DNA from: Nemertoderma westbladi
Taxonomy: Eukaryota; Xenacoelomorpha; Nemertodermatida; Nemertodermatidae
NCBI GenBank assembly: GCA_032718475.1
Contig: JAUCBJ010007526.1
Location: 1 to 64,000 of the forward strand
Reading direction: 5' to 3'
DNA: 64,000 bases
In this document: one piece after another, positions 1 through 11,851 of the stretch
Layout of the letters: each line of letters starts with the position of its first letter
Numbering within the stretch: the first letter of the stretch is position 1
The notes under the pieces: model-generated
What the model was told of the DNA's origin: nothing
What the model saw: the letters and a program-made list of their open reading frames with translations, nothing else
The model's database searches: none
Program-made: the position numbers and the translations under genes

Positions 1-1058
1 TGTACGAAGGTATCTGGGTTCTGTTCGATCGGCCAACCAGCTTAGGGAGGTTGCCTCAGCCCTGCTGTCCGTATCGGCCAATAGAATTTGAGTGGGCGTT
101 GATTTTGACCTATCCCAGAGCTACTGAACTGAATTTCCTATCTGTATGCTCATCCTCTGTGTTGGACGGGAGCTTCGGGGAATAAGGGTAGTTGGTATCC
201 TCGTATAGTCAGGTAGTCATATGATTCTTCATATGATTCTGTTGTTGTGTTCCCATTTTTCGCCATAACACCGGCTTTTGGGAAGAACTCTAGTAAAACT
301 GCTTAAATTATCGAAAGTATAACTGTTACCTCACTAACTAATCTCACTTAATTTAACTGCACTAATCATATTGTTTGTACTGTTATTTACCGTCAGTTAT
401 TAATTGTATAGATTTGTTGATGAAATATTGCCCTTTGGAGAATACGGATAAATCACCCAAAATTCCCAATTTTCTTGATACACTACAGGTTAGAGAGACA
501 GGCTATATATAACAATTGCGATTTATATCAATGTGGTGTGTATTGAATCAAATGTTATTTAGCAGACACTACATGAGTCAATTGCTGTTCTCTTTATGTG
601 TGATCAAATATACTGACGGTCGGCAGAATAGTGTGCATGATTGTGATTGGTAACAAAGCATTTCCTAAAGAATGCGCCTTATACTTTAATTATAAGCATT
701 ATCGTTGCGTTTAGTATAAGTCCTAGCTCTGTTTAAATAGATAGAGCGCCACGTCCAAAAGGAACTGTTAATATTTCCCGAAAGCCAATAATATCTGTCA
801 GAAATTAATTATTAACGATCAATCGAATAATACAGTAGGTTTACACTGCAACCTTACACTGCAATAATAAAATTTAAGCATCCGAATTCAGCCTCCCGGG
901 TGTATCCATCGGGTGAATGATCGCGCATGGGCTGGCTTCGGCTAATGTTTTTGTTTATTAGCATAAAATATTGTCGTATGCTAAAGGTGTTTTAATTAAC
1001 TAAAAGACATATAAATTTTGGCAGGTTAAACTGCTAAAGGTCTTCAAAAGCGCGAACA
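1..1058 (+). repeat. Diverged LTR of the BEL/Pao-type element found complete at 31.5-44.0 kb
   Basis: Read on the plus strand, this stretch aligns by eye over its whole length with the reverse complement of the LTRs at 31512-32744 and 42738-43970. Shared blocks include the segment near 20-60, the 'gagcgccacgtcc' block near 745, the 'ggctggcttcggctaatg' block near 928, and the final 'ggcaggttaaactgct' block near 1020. It ends in ...AACA at 1058 where the intact LTR ends ...TACA. Many substitutions and small indels separate the two, so this is an older or sister copy. Its beginning lies outside the window. No gag follows, so it may be a solo LTR or a broken 5' LTR. Confidence 0.85.
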
Positions 1059-1370
1059 TCGTGTCTTGTCGACACTGGTGGAGGGCTTATGTGGGATCAT
1101 CCATTCAATTAGCTAATCAAATTTATACAGTAGATATTAATATTGCATGAACGACATTCAAACTTTCTTAGCTCAATGTACGTGCGGGCAATATGAGTAT
1201 CAGTTGGTTGCACTATTCCATCGGTATTTCGTGCGTACTGTATATCATCTTTGGCAAGAGATTTTATATACTTTTAAATAACATTTAATCAATATACGGC
1301 TAAATAAATCTTTTCGATTAATTGCGTTAATTGCACTTTTATTAAGCTACATATTATGTATGTTGATACC

Positions 1371-1545
1371 GCTACAGGGCAGGGGCTCCTTCCTGAAGGA
1401 GATGTTTAGCTGAGTATCATCAGCATACAAATGGTATAAAATACCTACCATATTTTCTTATTACATGTGAGAGGGACCTAGAATATACGTAAACAACAAC
1501 GGGCCCAGGACCGGGCCCTGATGGACGCCATAGTGTAAGCATGTC
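1371..1545 (-). pseudogene. Fragment of a CR1/L2/Jockey-like LINE reverse transcriptase
   Basis: On the minus strand the stretch near 1534-1496 reads GVHQGPVLGPLLF, a recognisable form of the non-LTR reverse transcriptase block GVPQGSVLGPLLF. About 90 bases further on, in another frame, comes YHLYADDTQLNIS, which contains the catalytic YADD box followed by TQL. The two motifs are in the right order and at roughly the right spacing, but they are separated by stops and a frame change. This is a dead fragment. The YADDTQL wording is typical of the CR1/L2/Jockey group; the exact clade cannot be assigned from so little. Confidence 0.75.
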
Positions 1546-1718
1546 TTTGCTGAGTAAATGGTCATTCATATTACAGTAGTTGTGTGTCGGATAACTGAAT
1601 TGAAACTGAAATTGTATTCAATATTCGTAATTACTGTTTCAGTATTCAAAATTAATAATTTCAGTTACAGTATCAAAAATTATCAAAATCATTCAGTGAC
1701 AGTTACAGTTCTCAACAC

Positions 1719-2150
1719 CAGGGACATGATACGATACGATACTATATCGGATTTTAATGTTTCGTATCTCGTATACTGTAGCTTTATAAATAGTTTCTTC
1801 GTATTGAATTTCGTATCGTATCATAAAAAATGTACTTCGTATCATCGTATCGTATAATGTAAATAAATGTTTTTCGTATCGCATTTTGGTAGGCCTACAG
1901 TATCTTATTATTTTGTAAATACTGTATTAATGTTTTTAACAGTCAAACCAGAGATAACACCACTTATTTCTTTACATATTTTTTCTTAAAATTGGTGTAT
2001 AAACTACTGTACATAGGTTACAGCTTAGGCCTACATTTTATTATGTCAATAAAATGTGAAAGACAGGAGGATCGTTAATCGTTAATCAAATTGTACTTAA
2101 CTGTAGAAAAATGATAAAAATACAGTACCACTGAAATATAATCTACAGTA
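1719..2150 (+). mobile_element. Partial second copy of the hAT-like non-autonomous element at 26086-27030
   Basis: The copy opens with CAGGGACATGATACGATACG and runs through the same CGTATCGTAT-rich segment. The shared tract continues through 'aaccagagat', 'aaaattggtgtataaa' and 'agacaggaggatcgttaatc', in the same order as 26086-26460. The right-hand inverted repeat is missing, so the copy is truncated on that side. No coding capacity is visible: the open frames here are products of the CGTAT repetition. Confidence 0.75.
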
Positions 2151-3230
2151 GTACAGTACTGCAGTAGTACAGTAATTAGGCCTAATCTGTAAATTGTTTT
2201 ATAAATATGAATTCGCAGTACGTTTTTTTATGTTTTAAGGACGCAATTAGTGTATGGTCTAGTAATTATATACTGTATGTGCATTTTTTTAACACTTATA
2301 ACGCTTTTATCCTATTTACTTATGCAGATGCAGCATGCTGGCATGCAGTTGGTCTTTTAATTTTAGTAAATTTTCTGATCTTGCCCATATTTAGTACAGT
2401 ACTTGTAGTCAACTGTTAATGAACCTATGTAGTTTATCTACCGTAAGTGTACATGGTTGTTCAACTCCAGTGTAATATATACTGTAAGTTTTATTTTAAA
2501 TATTGTCACTGTGAAATAATACTAATAATAGTATTCAATATCAGCTGGCCTGTCAGGCTGGTGCCCATAGTCTGTTTTTTTAAGGACTCGTTAAAGGCGC
2601 ATGCTAAAAGGCTTCGCTCACTTCGTGGCTCGCCCCACAGGCTCTCCAACCAAACTCTTAAAATTATATTTCCCCGCATTAATAATTTACGTCTTGTTTG
2701 TTTAAACCAAAGCGACCTTCACTAAGGACGCCTTGGTTGAAACCCATGAACCGTTTGTTATAATGAGGTCAAGAGGTGTTCCTGTTCCCCTCGCATATGA
2801 ATACTAAGGTTATTTATTTGTTTACCTGTGAATGCTGTATAACAGATCCTATGTAGGTCAGATTCAGACTGTCCAACACCTTGGTGTCCGTGTAGCCGGC
2901 CACACTGGCATTTCGTATCTAACAAGCCACTGCCCCCCCCCCCCCCCCCCCCCCCTAAACATTCTACTATTTTCGTGCTCAGCAAGTCCATTTGGCCACG
3001 GTTTTGATGATTTTTTCCAACTTAAAAATTATTATTTTTTATTATTTATTCGCAATAATTTTTATTGTCCGTTTAAATCACTCATGATGTCCTTTTTTTT
3101 TACTTATTATGTCCTCCAGAAATTTACCATTAGGTTCCATGCTACCGGTTTCTCTACTGCTGTTCTCTCAGGCTATCAGTACCGGTATTACTGTAGTATA
3201 TAGTACGGTGGCTGATTTAGGCCACATTTA
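2151..3230. other. No gene recognised; contains a 23-base C run
   Basis: AT-rich sequence without a convincing coding frame. A homopolymer of 23 C lies at 2933-2955. Around 2613-2640 there is a short block (reverse-complement gggcgagccacgaagtgagc) that recurs at about 48022-48045 on the plus strand, so a small dispersed repeat is present. Confidence 0.5.
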
Positions 3231-3319
3231 ATTTAATTTTTTTTCGAAGAGGATTAAGAAAAAAAATAAACTAAATTATATTATTTAGGGGATTAAGAAA
3301 ACAGAAACAAATTAAACTA

Positions 3320-3590
3320 AATTATGCGAAAATTGACTTCTGATTGGTTTAAAAAATAAATAAACTAAATTAACTGTATTTCTGATTGGTTGAAAAAATA
3401 AATAAACTTAATGAAGTATATTTCTGATTGGTTGAAAAAATAAATAAACCCAAATTAAGATATTTCTGATTGGTTAAAAAAATAAATAAACTAAATTAAC
3501 TCTATTTCTGATTGGTTTAAAAAATAAATAAACTAAATTAACTGTATTTCTGATTGGTTGAAAAACTAGATAAACTAAATTATACAGTCT
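3320..3590 (+). repeat. Short tandem array, ~48-bp unit, six copies
   Basis: The phrase 'tttctgattggttgaaaaa' followed by 'taaataaactaaatta' recurs six times at intervals of roughly 45-50 bases, with drift between copies and a final copy that has lost its A-rich part. No open frame depends on it. Confidence 0.8.
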
Positions 3591-3741
3591 GACTGGAGGC
3601 TAGTCAGATATTGGACTACTGCTTTAGTCAGTGTAGTTAGTTGGAGTGGAGTCATGTACTATCTTACCCGGTACTGTTGTTAGCTTATGACTCCTACGAC
3701 ATGCTACTTGTTGATCAGTATATTTACCATGTCGTCCAGTC

Positions 3742-4912
3742 TTACAGAAGGGTCGGATCAGTATGTAAAGTTACTAGAGGATTACTTTTGGAAGTATGTA
3801 AAGAAATATGTATTCTCATGTGTATTCGTGTCAATCCTTTATCATCTATACCCCTCTCATCCACAAAACTTACGTCCAGTAAATTCACAGTTATATTATC
3901 AAGGGCAGTAAATACTGCTATAACATCATTGAATAGATTACCGGTACTTATATTAAGTTTCACTGAGACCTTCTTATTGCCACCCGAAATATCGGCTTCA
4001 TCATCATAGGTAATAATTTCGTCAATATCGTTATCTAAAAAGTCACCGTATCTCAGAGGTGGTCTTGCATTTCGCCTTGGACGAGATAAACCATCATTTC
4101 GAAGACCAGTATCGTTACTAGACGTACACTGACCATCTTCAAACTGGCGGCTGTAGAAGACCGATCGTCTTTCAGCCAGTTGTTCTCGGGATATTTCTAT
4201 GTCGTTATCTTCTTCTGGAACTACAGTTGCACTTGAGAGCATTGGATCTACACCTGTTTCTGCCGCCGAAACTTCGACTTCAACATCCATTGTATCATCA
4301 TACACTGGTACCGGTACTTCAATAAACTCCTCATCACCTTCAGGTCCTTTAGATTTGTCTACAGCTAAACTTATATTATATTCATAATCTTGGCAACAAA
4401 CTAAACATTTACCATTGATCACTTCTATAGCAGAACCAGTGCGACCACAATTACACCGGATTCCAGGATCATCCACTACCGGTACCGGTACGCCTATGGT
4501 AGTAGTAGTAGTAGTGAAAGAAGATTTTTTCCTACATAAAAGAGATATTGTAGGAATCCCTACTATTTTACCACTCTCTAAGAACTTCTCCAGTGACTCA
4601 AAGCTTTCGATACTATCACCGAACCTATTTGTGACTGTACAAAAATAGTCATCTCTATTACAAGCTTTCTTCAGTACTTTTAGAGCCCTGTTTTCCCCAC
4701 CTTCACTACTGCACTAGAGAAAATGGTATTAATTAAACTTTCACGAACTTCCTGCATTGTCTGGTTCACCCTGAGTTTAAGTCCAAGTTTATTTGATCCC
4801 CCCAGAGGATGTTTTAGAACTTTATGACCACGTCCAGTATCAATGCTACAAGTAAAATGTATTGTTCGTATTGCCTCTAACTGTCTAACGGACGTCCTAC
4901 AGATCTAGAAAT
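3742..4912 (-). pseudogene. Decayed protein-coding region, family not recognised
   Basis: A 244-codon open frame (4476-3742) can be read upstream without a stop to about 4713. A preceding piece (about 4912-4690, including TGRGHKVLKHPLGG) lies in another frame, so at least one frameshift is present. The protein shows a short cysteine cluster at the start of the long frame (CNCGRTG then GKCLVCCQDYEY), a strongly acidic middle, and a basic SRPRRNARPPLRYGDF stretch. That last motif is reminiscent of the C-terminal tails of retroelement or transposon polyproteins. The C-terminal third may be spurious. There is no clear start codon for the extended frame. It may be a transposon or host gene remnant; I do not assign a function. 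Confidence 0.5.
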
Positions 4913-5302
4913 AGGCCTTCGAGTAGATAACACATCTTGACGGCGATGTCAGGATGTTGCAACCGCCGTGTACCAGAACTTAGACTCCGCTGGTTATGTG
5001 AAATTATAATAGGATTATTGGCATTGTCACTAATTGTACCCTGAATTAATTGCCCAGCTTCCATATGTGATATAGGTTTGAGTGTGAACCATTTAAACCA
5101 TCCGGCATGTAGGCCTATACCAGTATACTTCCAGCGGCACCCGGTCCGGTATGCCGGTTTCTGGGTTGCCTTGTCAGCTTGTCGGTAGCGGTCAGCCGGT
5201 ACTGCGGTACTAACTAACTACTGTACAGGTACCTGCTCCATGTTCAGTTCAACCGTTCAGTCGTCAGACCGTTAGGGTACTGCTTAACAGCTTAATATAA
5301 TA

Positions 5303-6230
5303 CCGGTGTCACAAGGAAATCAGCCCCCCCTAGAATATGCCCCCCGGGGCATTATTTCCTAGGATATTATGTCCCCCCGGGCAATTTTTCCTAGGAAATT
5401 TAGCCCGGGGGGGCATTTTCTCCTTAGGAAATAATGCCTCCCCTCAGGAAAATTAGCCCCCCTCAAAAGTCTGAAAACTGGTACGATACCGGTCTGCTGG
5501 TAGCCACTTTTAATCTACCAACTGCAGAACTTGTAATAGTTGGAAGAATAGTACGGTACCGGTCTGCCGGTAGCAGGGTAGGTAAGCAGGTAAGGCAGTA
5601 AGGGATGTAGAACAGCATACTGAAGTATCTAAGTCAGTAGGCTACTGTAGTAAGTACTGGTATGGTATAACAGCAGTGCGAGTGTGTGGTGTTGTGCGGG
5701 CGCCGAGCAGCTCCAAGCTTTTTTAAGTCTGTAACCTGCTCCTTTCCCTGATTTGGTAAAGTGATTGTTTGTTGTTTTGGTTAGAAAATCCCGCCTCTGT
5801 AACCTGCTCCTTTCTCTCAATTGGTAATGTTATCGTTTATTGTTTTTGTTAGAAAATCCCGTCTCTGTAACCTGCTCCTTTCCCTGATTTGCTAAAGTGA
5901 CTGTTTATTGTTTTGGTTAGAAAATCCCGCCTCTGTAACCTGCTCCTTTCCCTCAATTAGTTAAATGATCGTTTATTGTTTTGGTTAGAAAGGCATGCCT
6001 CTGTAACCTGCTCCTTTCCTTCATTTGGTAAAGTGACTGTTTATTGTTTTGTATAATTTTTGTAAGTTTTAGTAGTAATAAGTTTTGTTTATTGTATAAT
6101 TCAGGGGGGCATAATTTCCTAAGGGGGGGCATTTTTTCCTAGGGAAATTTGCCCGGGGGGGCATTTTTTCCTAGGAAAATATGCCCCCCGGGCACATTTC
6201 CCGGGGGGGCATATTTTCCTGTTACACCGG
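5303..6230. mobile_element. Foldback-like TA-flanked element with GC-rich arms
   Basis: The ends are inverted: CCGGTGTCACAAGGAAAT on the left, and the complement of ATTTTCCTGTTACACCGG on the right. Both are bordered by TA (5301-5302 and 6231-6232). Just inside each end lie arms built from runs of G or C with CCTAGGAAAT words (5320-5470 and 6103-6215), which can fold on each other. The centre holds five 68-bp repeats (5728-6050). No transposase frame is visible, so it is non-autonomous. A related piece lies at about 10846-11272. Confidence 0.75.
5728..6050 (+). repeat. Five tandem copies of a 68-bp unit
   Basis: Each unit begins TCTGTAACCTGCTCCTTTCC, passes through 'tttattgttttggttagaaa' and ends near 'tcccgcc'. 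Units start near 5728, 5796, 5864, 5932 and 6000. Single or partial units occur throughout the window on both strands, e.g. 10850-10940, 12820-12900, 45424-45480, 48960-49010, 52590-52650 and 55245-55315. Confidence 0.9.
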
Positions 6231-6488
6231 TACTACAGTACGACCAGCTACAGAACTACCACTGTTCACTGTACAGCTGTACTGTACCCCGCCTTGGCTG
6301 CTTGGTACCTGGTGCTGGTGCACATACATCGGTCGATCTGTGATAGACTGATAGGTAGATAGAGTCCAGCCATCAAACACAACACAGACAAACGAAGCAA
6401 GCGCTTATTCATCAGTATAGCATACAGGCATACCGGCACCACTACCTGACTACTACAGTACTACACTACACCACTACATGTACACCGC

Positions 6489-7535
6489 TAGTTTAGTTTA
6501 GTTGTTTATTGACATAAATTTTTAGATGGAAACTCGCATGTAATTCAAACCCTTCACCAATAGAGACACACACATTGATACTTTGGCTACATACGTTAAA
6601 TGCAATAATACCCTCCACCAATACACACTTAAAATTAAGTCCAATTATACGCCGCTTCGTAATGCAAAAATGCGGAAAAAAAAAGAAAAATTCAATATAT
6701 GTACATAATGCTCGTTTTTGTTCGTGTTCGTGAAATGGGCTATATACTTAATGAGATGTATACTTAATTATTTGATTTATTATTAATTTACGGTTATTTT
6801 AATCCCTTCCTTGTTATTAATTTATACTTGTGCGGGCTCTAATACTTTAATAATTTTATGGCACATTGATGCGGATCGGGTTCCGAGGTTATCAAATACT
6901 CTGGATAGGGATGACGATGGTGGTGGAAAGTCGAAATCCAAGCGAATACTTTCGGTTAGTGGGCAGACAAAGAATATGTGATGATCTGATTGGGTAGAAC
7001 CACATAAGCATTTACGATTCTCTCTCGGAATCCGAGACCATCGGAGTATCTCCATTGGTAGCCGATGGGAACTCAATCTGATCCTTGAAAATGAGATTCT
7101 CTCCCACTCGGGTACATTAGGATCAGAGTATAATTCATGGGGTTTCTGAGTTGGGTTGTATGCCACATAATTCACACACCTTGTCGTTATGGCTGTAAGA
7201 GTTCGATCTTTTGCAGCTTGGAGTTCCGACATGACATGACCCGTATCTAATAGCTCTTTGGCGTATTTTCCCATTGGTGAGTTTACTGATGTAGCTTCGT
7301 TCATAATGTAGTTATGATAACTGTCTTTATATCCAGGCCGTGAGGACAATGACCTCAGGAACTTTAACTGCCGATTCTTAATAATACTCTTGACATGTTC
7401 AGTGCCAGTTTCAATAAGGACGAGATCATTTGGTGTTGTTAATCGAACTGAGAGTAGTTGTTTAAGCGTTCTGTAAAACACTGAAACAATTGGTTTGATG
7501 TTATTACATAACCATGTTTCGCATCCGTATAATAG
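6489..7535 (-). pseudogene. 5'-truncated LINE: C-terminal part of ORF2 and 3' tail
   Basis: On the minus strand the frame opens near 7535 with LLYGCETW, the block that follows the reverse transcriptase domain in many non-LTR elements. It runs uninterrupted to a stop at 6822. A region near residues 165-190 of the 219-codon frame that starts at 7481 reads CLCG...DHHIFFVCP, the C-terminal CCHC-type knuckle of such ORF2 proteins. The catalytic domains are absent: upstream of 7535 the frame hits a stop and the sequence changes to unrelated GC-rich DNA, as in 5' truncation during reverse transcription. A 3' UTR with AATAAA (6505-6510 reversed) ends in AACTAA repeats at about 6489. The clade is not determined; it differs from the LINE at 23.6 kb. 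Confidence 0.8.
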
Positions 7536-7757
7536 CGAAGATTAGAGAGCAGCCTGCGCGCGAGCTGGGGGAAGATCTTCTCTGTGCTGGGGGTAAGCGC
7601 GCGTAAGAAAAGGGGGAAGAGGGGGAAAGAAAAGGGGTATGGATCTATAAATAACATCCAATGGGACGCCTCTATTTTACGACCGTTCTATACTGTAAAC
7701 ATACAGCTGTCTACCTTATGGAGAAGTGGTAATACTACTTAATAGTTGCTAAACTTA

Positions 7758-9700
7758 CCCCCCCCCCCCCCACCCACCTACTGTATCATTACACACCTAC
7801 TGTACTTAACCATACATACCCATTCCTACATGCCTACTTACACGTACCCTCCCACCCACCTAAGCACGTCGACTTAACTGCACCCACCCACCGATCTAAG
7901 CACACCTACTTAACCGCACCCCCTACCCACCTAAGCACGTATACTTACCCACACCCACCCACCTACCTAAGCACAACTACTTAACTGCACCCACCCACTC
8001 TCCTAAGCACGTCTACTTAACCGCACACACCCACCAACCTAAGCACGTCTAGTTAACCACACCCACCCACCCACCTAAGCACATCGACTTAACCGCACCC
8101 ACCCACCCATCTAAGCATACCTACTTAACCGCACCCACCCACCCACCTAAGCACACCTACTTAACCGCACACACCCACCAACCTAAGCACGTCTAGTTAA
8201 CCACACCCGCCCACCCACCCACCTAAGCACATCGACTTAACCGCACCCACCCACCCATCTAAGCATACCTATTTAACCGCACCCACCCACCCACCTAAGC
8301 ACACCTACTTAACCGCACCCACCCGCCCTTCTAAGCACGTCTACTTACCCGCACCCACCCACCCATCTAAACACGTCTACTTAACCGCACCCACCCACCC
8401 ACCTAAGCACGTGTACTTAACCGCACCCACCTAAGCACGTATACTTACCTACACCCACCCACCTACCTAAGCACACCTAGTTAAACGCACCCACCTAAGC
8501 ACATCGACTTAACCGCACCCACCCACCCACCTCAGCACGTCTATTTAACCGCACCCACCCACACACCTAAGCACGTCTACTTACCCGCACCCACCCACAC
8601 ACCTAAGCACGTCTACTTAACCGCAAACACCCACCCACCCACCTAAGCACGTATACTTACCCGCACCCACCCACCTACCTAAGCACACCTAGTTAACCGC
8701 ACCCACCTAAGCACATCGACTTAACCGCACCCACCCACCAACCTAAGCACGTGTACTTAACCACACCCACCCACCCACATAAGCACGTATATTTACCCGC
8801 ACCCACCTCCTACCTAAGCACACCTAGTTAACCGCACCCACCTAAGCACATCGACTTAACCGCACCCACCCACCCACATAAGCACGTGTACTTAACCACA
8901 CCTACCCACCCACCCACCTAAGCACGTATACTTACCCGCACCCACCTCCTACCTAAGCACACCTAGTTAACCGCACCCACCTAAGCACATCGACTTAACC
9001 GCACCCACCCACCCACCCACATAAGCACGTATACTTACCCGCACCCACCTCCTACCTAAGCACACATAGTTAACCGCACCCACCTAAGCACGTATACTTA
9101 ACCACACCCACCCACCCACCTAAGCACGTTTACTTAACCAACCCACCCACCCACCTAAGCACATCGACTTAACGGCACCCACCCACCCACCTAAGCACAC
9201 CTACTTAACCGCACGTGTACTTAACCGCAAACAATCAACCAACCCACCTAAGCACGTCTACTTAACCGCACCCACCCACCTAAGCACACCTACTTAACCG
9301 CACCCACCCACCTACATACGAACGTCTACTTAACCGCACCCACCCACCCACCTAAGCACACCTACTTAACCGCACCAACCCACCTACATAAGCACGTCTA
9401 CTTAACCACACCCACCCACCCTCCTAAGCACGTCTACTTAACCGCACCCACCCATCTACCTAAGCACAACTACTTAACTGCACCCACCCACCCACCTAAG
9501 CACATCGACTTAGCCGCACCCACCCACCCACCTAAGCACACCTACTTAACCGCACCCGGCCACCCACCCTCCTAAGCACATCGACTTAACCGCACCCACC
9601 CACCCACCTAAGCACACCTACTTAACTGCACCCACCCACCAACCTAAGCACGTCTACTTAACCGCACCCACACACCAAACTAAGCAAGCACGTCTACTTA
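7758..9700. repeat. ~36-bp satellite array rich in CACCCA and CTTAACCGCA
   Basis: Nearly 2 kb of tandem units in which 'cctaagcac[g/a]tctacttaaccgca' alternates with variable runs of CACC/ACCC. The CACC run differs in length between copies, so unit length varies around 36 bp. Higher-order blocks recur, for example the 'tcgacttaaccgca' variant. The array begins after a 14-base C run (7758-7771) and decays into irregular C-rich sequence up to about 9840. The two strands are strongly skewed (C-rich plus strand). Confidence 0.9.
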
Positions 9701-9839
9701 ACCACACCCAACCTCCCCTACCCCTACACACCTAATTACCCGCACTCACCTACCCCTACCCACCATCCCTCCCTCCCACACCCTATTTACCCGCACCGAC
9801 CGCCCGAACCTAACAAACACACCCACCCCTACTTTTCCT

Positions 9840-10360
9840 ACCTTATTCAGACTCCATGGCAAACATTCTCGGAGCAATCGTGCCGTACCAGAAATTTGCA
9901 AAAACGTAAAGCAGGGACAGTTTTCGCCAAAACCTTTTTTACAAGAACCTTTTTTTATAATCGTTTCCTATAAAATAATGCTAAGTTTTTACATCCTAGA
10001 ACATTCGATAACTATTGTAAATTATTGTAATTAATTAATAGGTTGGTTGCTTTTTTTACCATATATTATTAATAAATAAATGTGAGATAGTTAGTGCAGT
10101 TAGTTTAATTATAATATCGTAAACATCACTGCACAAAAACGCGTTTTACACACCAGATCTTTAAAACATTACCTTTATTCGCATGCGAAAATAAGGGTTA
10201 TGCCAGAGCCAGCCTAGAGGCCCAGCAAGGTACCGGTAGCCGTAGCAATGCAAGAAGCTAGAAGCTTCCTATTGGGTGCTATTTTTAGATCCTTCCCCCT
10301 TTTCTTACCCCCTCATCCGTGCCACCACTGGTTCAGCCAAACAACCCAGGCAGCTCCGTA
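9840..10360. other. No gene recognised
   Basis: Mixed AT-rich sequence without a supported coding frame, RNA gene or clear repeat boundary. Confidence 0.4.
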
Positions 10361-10600
10361 GCCCATCATTGTTCCAATTCTTCCGGTAGGCTATCATTAC
10401 GGCTCTCCTAATTTGTTTCAAATTTGTTTCACTGGCATACTTAACATTGTTCCAATTTTTTGAGCTCCATAGCCCATCATTGTTCCAATTCTACGGTAGA
10501 CTATCATTACGGCCCTCCTAATTTGTTTCAAATTTGTTTCACTGGCATACATAGCATTGCAGGTAGGACACCATTACGTGGCTCCTAATATGTTTCAATT
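10360..10600 (+). repeat. Two tandem copies of a ~118-bp unit plus a partial third
   Basis: The phrase 'agcccatcattgttccaatt' followed by 'ctcctaatttgtttcaaatt' occurs twice, with a shortened third version starting near 10560. No coding function is visible. Confidence 0.8.
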
Positions 10601-10845
10601 GCGCGCATAAAATTAATGTCGAATAAAGTTACCGTACTGCAGTAGCAGTAGTGCCTTTGTGCCTATTGCCTACCGGCTGATTTTGGGGACCGATCTTTTT
10701 CAACCGTTTCTAATTGTCATTCTACAGCTGCGTACCGGTACCGGTACCTATTGCTTGACTGCCTGATTTTTTGGTTATAGAGTGTCTACTGACTGTCTCA
10801 CCATGTGACTACTGAATGTCAGAATGTTGTGTTGACCATCCCTCA

Positions 10846-11272
10846 CCCTCATCGTTTCCCTCGATTGGTACAGTGATCGTTTATTGTTTTGGTTAGAAAA
10901 GCCCGCCTCTGTAACCTGCTCTTTTACATCAATTGGTATATATACTGATATATATATTATAATAACTTTTGAATAATTTTAGATTTTATATAGGGGCCTA
11001 CAGTCGGCCTATACAGTCATCTTTGCAATATAGGCCTATAAATATCCTCAACCAAAGACCTTTTCACAAAACAGATGGAGGTGGGGGTAGGGGCATAATC
11101 TCCTAAGAGATTTTACCCGCGGGGGCATACTCGTACAGTCGTAGGATTTTCTGACCGGCAGACGCAGACCGGGGGCATAATCTCCTAGGAGATTTTGACC
11201 GGGCGGCATATCCGACAGCAGCACTGGGAGGCAAATTCCATTGCGGGGCAAATTCTCCTGCTACACCGGATT
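10846..11272 (+). mobile_element. Degenerate relative of the 5303-6230 foldback-like element
   Basis: Contains 1.3 copies of the 68-bp unit (10850-10940), then G-rich arms with 'gggggcataatctcctaggaga' words, and ends in CTCCTGCTACACCGG. That ending matches the right end of the 5303-6230 element (CCTGTTACACCGG). The left end is not clear. Confidence 0.6.
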
Positions 11273-11343
11273 AAGCATGTGTGGCCCCTAGCTGCCTAGG
11301 CAAAGACAAATTTGAGGCCCCACCCCAAAATTTTTTCAGGTGA

Positions 11344-11363
11344 GGGGGGGGGGGGGGGGGGGG
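11344..11363 (+). repeat. G20 homopolymer
   Basis: Twenty consecutive G. Comparable tracts in the window: C23 at 2933-2955, C14 at 7758-7771, G26 at 12526-12551, C19 at 12975-12993, C15 at 17547-17561 and G19 at 59072-59090. Confidence 0.9.
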
Positions 11364-11725
11364 TGATGATGGTGGGATTTTAGTATTTATTTCGCATAAA
11401 ATATTTCATTTATAAAACACTTATAAAATATTATTACACCCTGTAATTATTTCGCGTGTGTTTGTAGAGTACTCGGGAAGGGAAGGTACCGTAGATGTGG
11501 GCCCTGGTTTTCGGGAACAAATGTTATCATTATTATTTAAATTTACTTTAAATTTACTTTTTGTGGTTACTGACTATATTTATACCGGTTTAAATATTTA
11601 TATATTTATGCATTGTTTTATTTTTAATGCATATAATTTTTTTTAGAGGCCCCCTTGTGCCTTGAGCAGAGACCCCTAGGCACGTGCCTAGTTTGCCTCT
11701 AGGTTAATCCGACCCTGCTGGTAGT

Positions 11726-11851
11726 CCTACCGATATTAAAGAGACTCTCTACATATCCGTTAACTCCGTCTCAAGCAGCTATATAGGCCTACCGATATTA
11801 AAGAGACTCTCTACATATCCGTTAACTCCGTCTCAAGCAGCTATATAGGCC
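11726..11851 (+). repeat. Two tandem copies of a 62-bp unit
   Basis: The unit beginning CCTACCGATATTAAAGAGAC occurs at 11726 and 11788, and once more at about 16795-16835. In both places it adjoins a segment full of AACGTT/AACATG words (11860-12190 and 16480-16765) that begins or ends with CGCCCTG or its complement. This points to a small dispersed element present twice in opposite orientation. Confidence 0.8.

Noticed and set aside
7758-9700. CRISPR-like array
   Set aside because: The spacers are themselves repetitive CACC runs and the genome is clearly eukaryotic.
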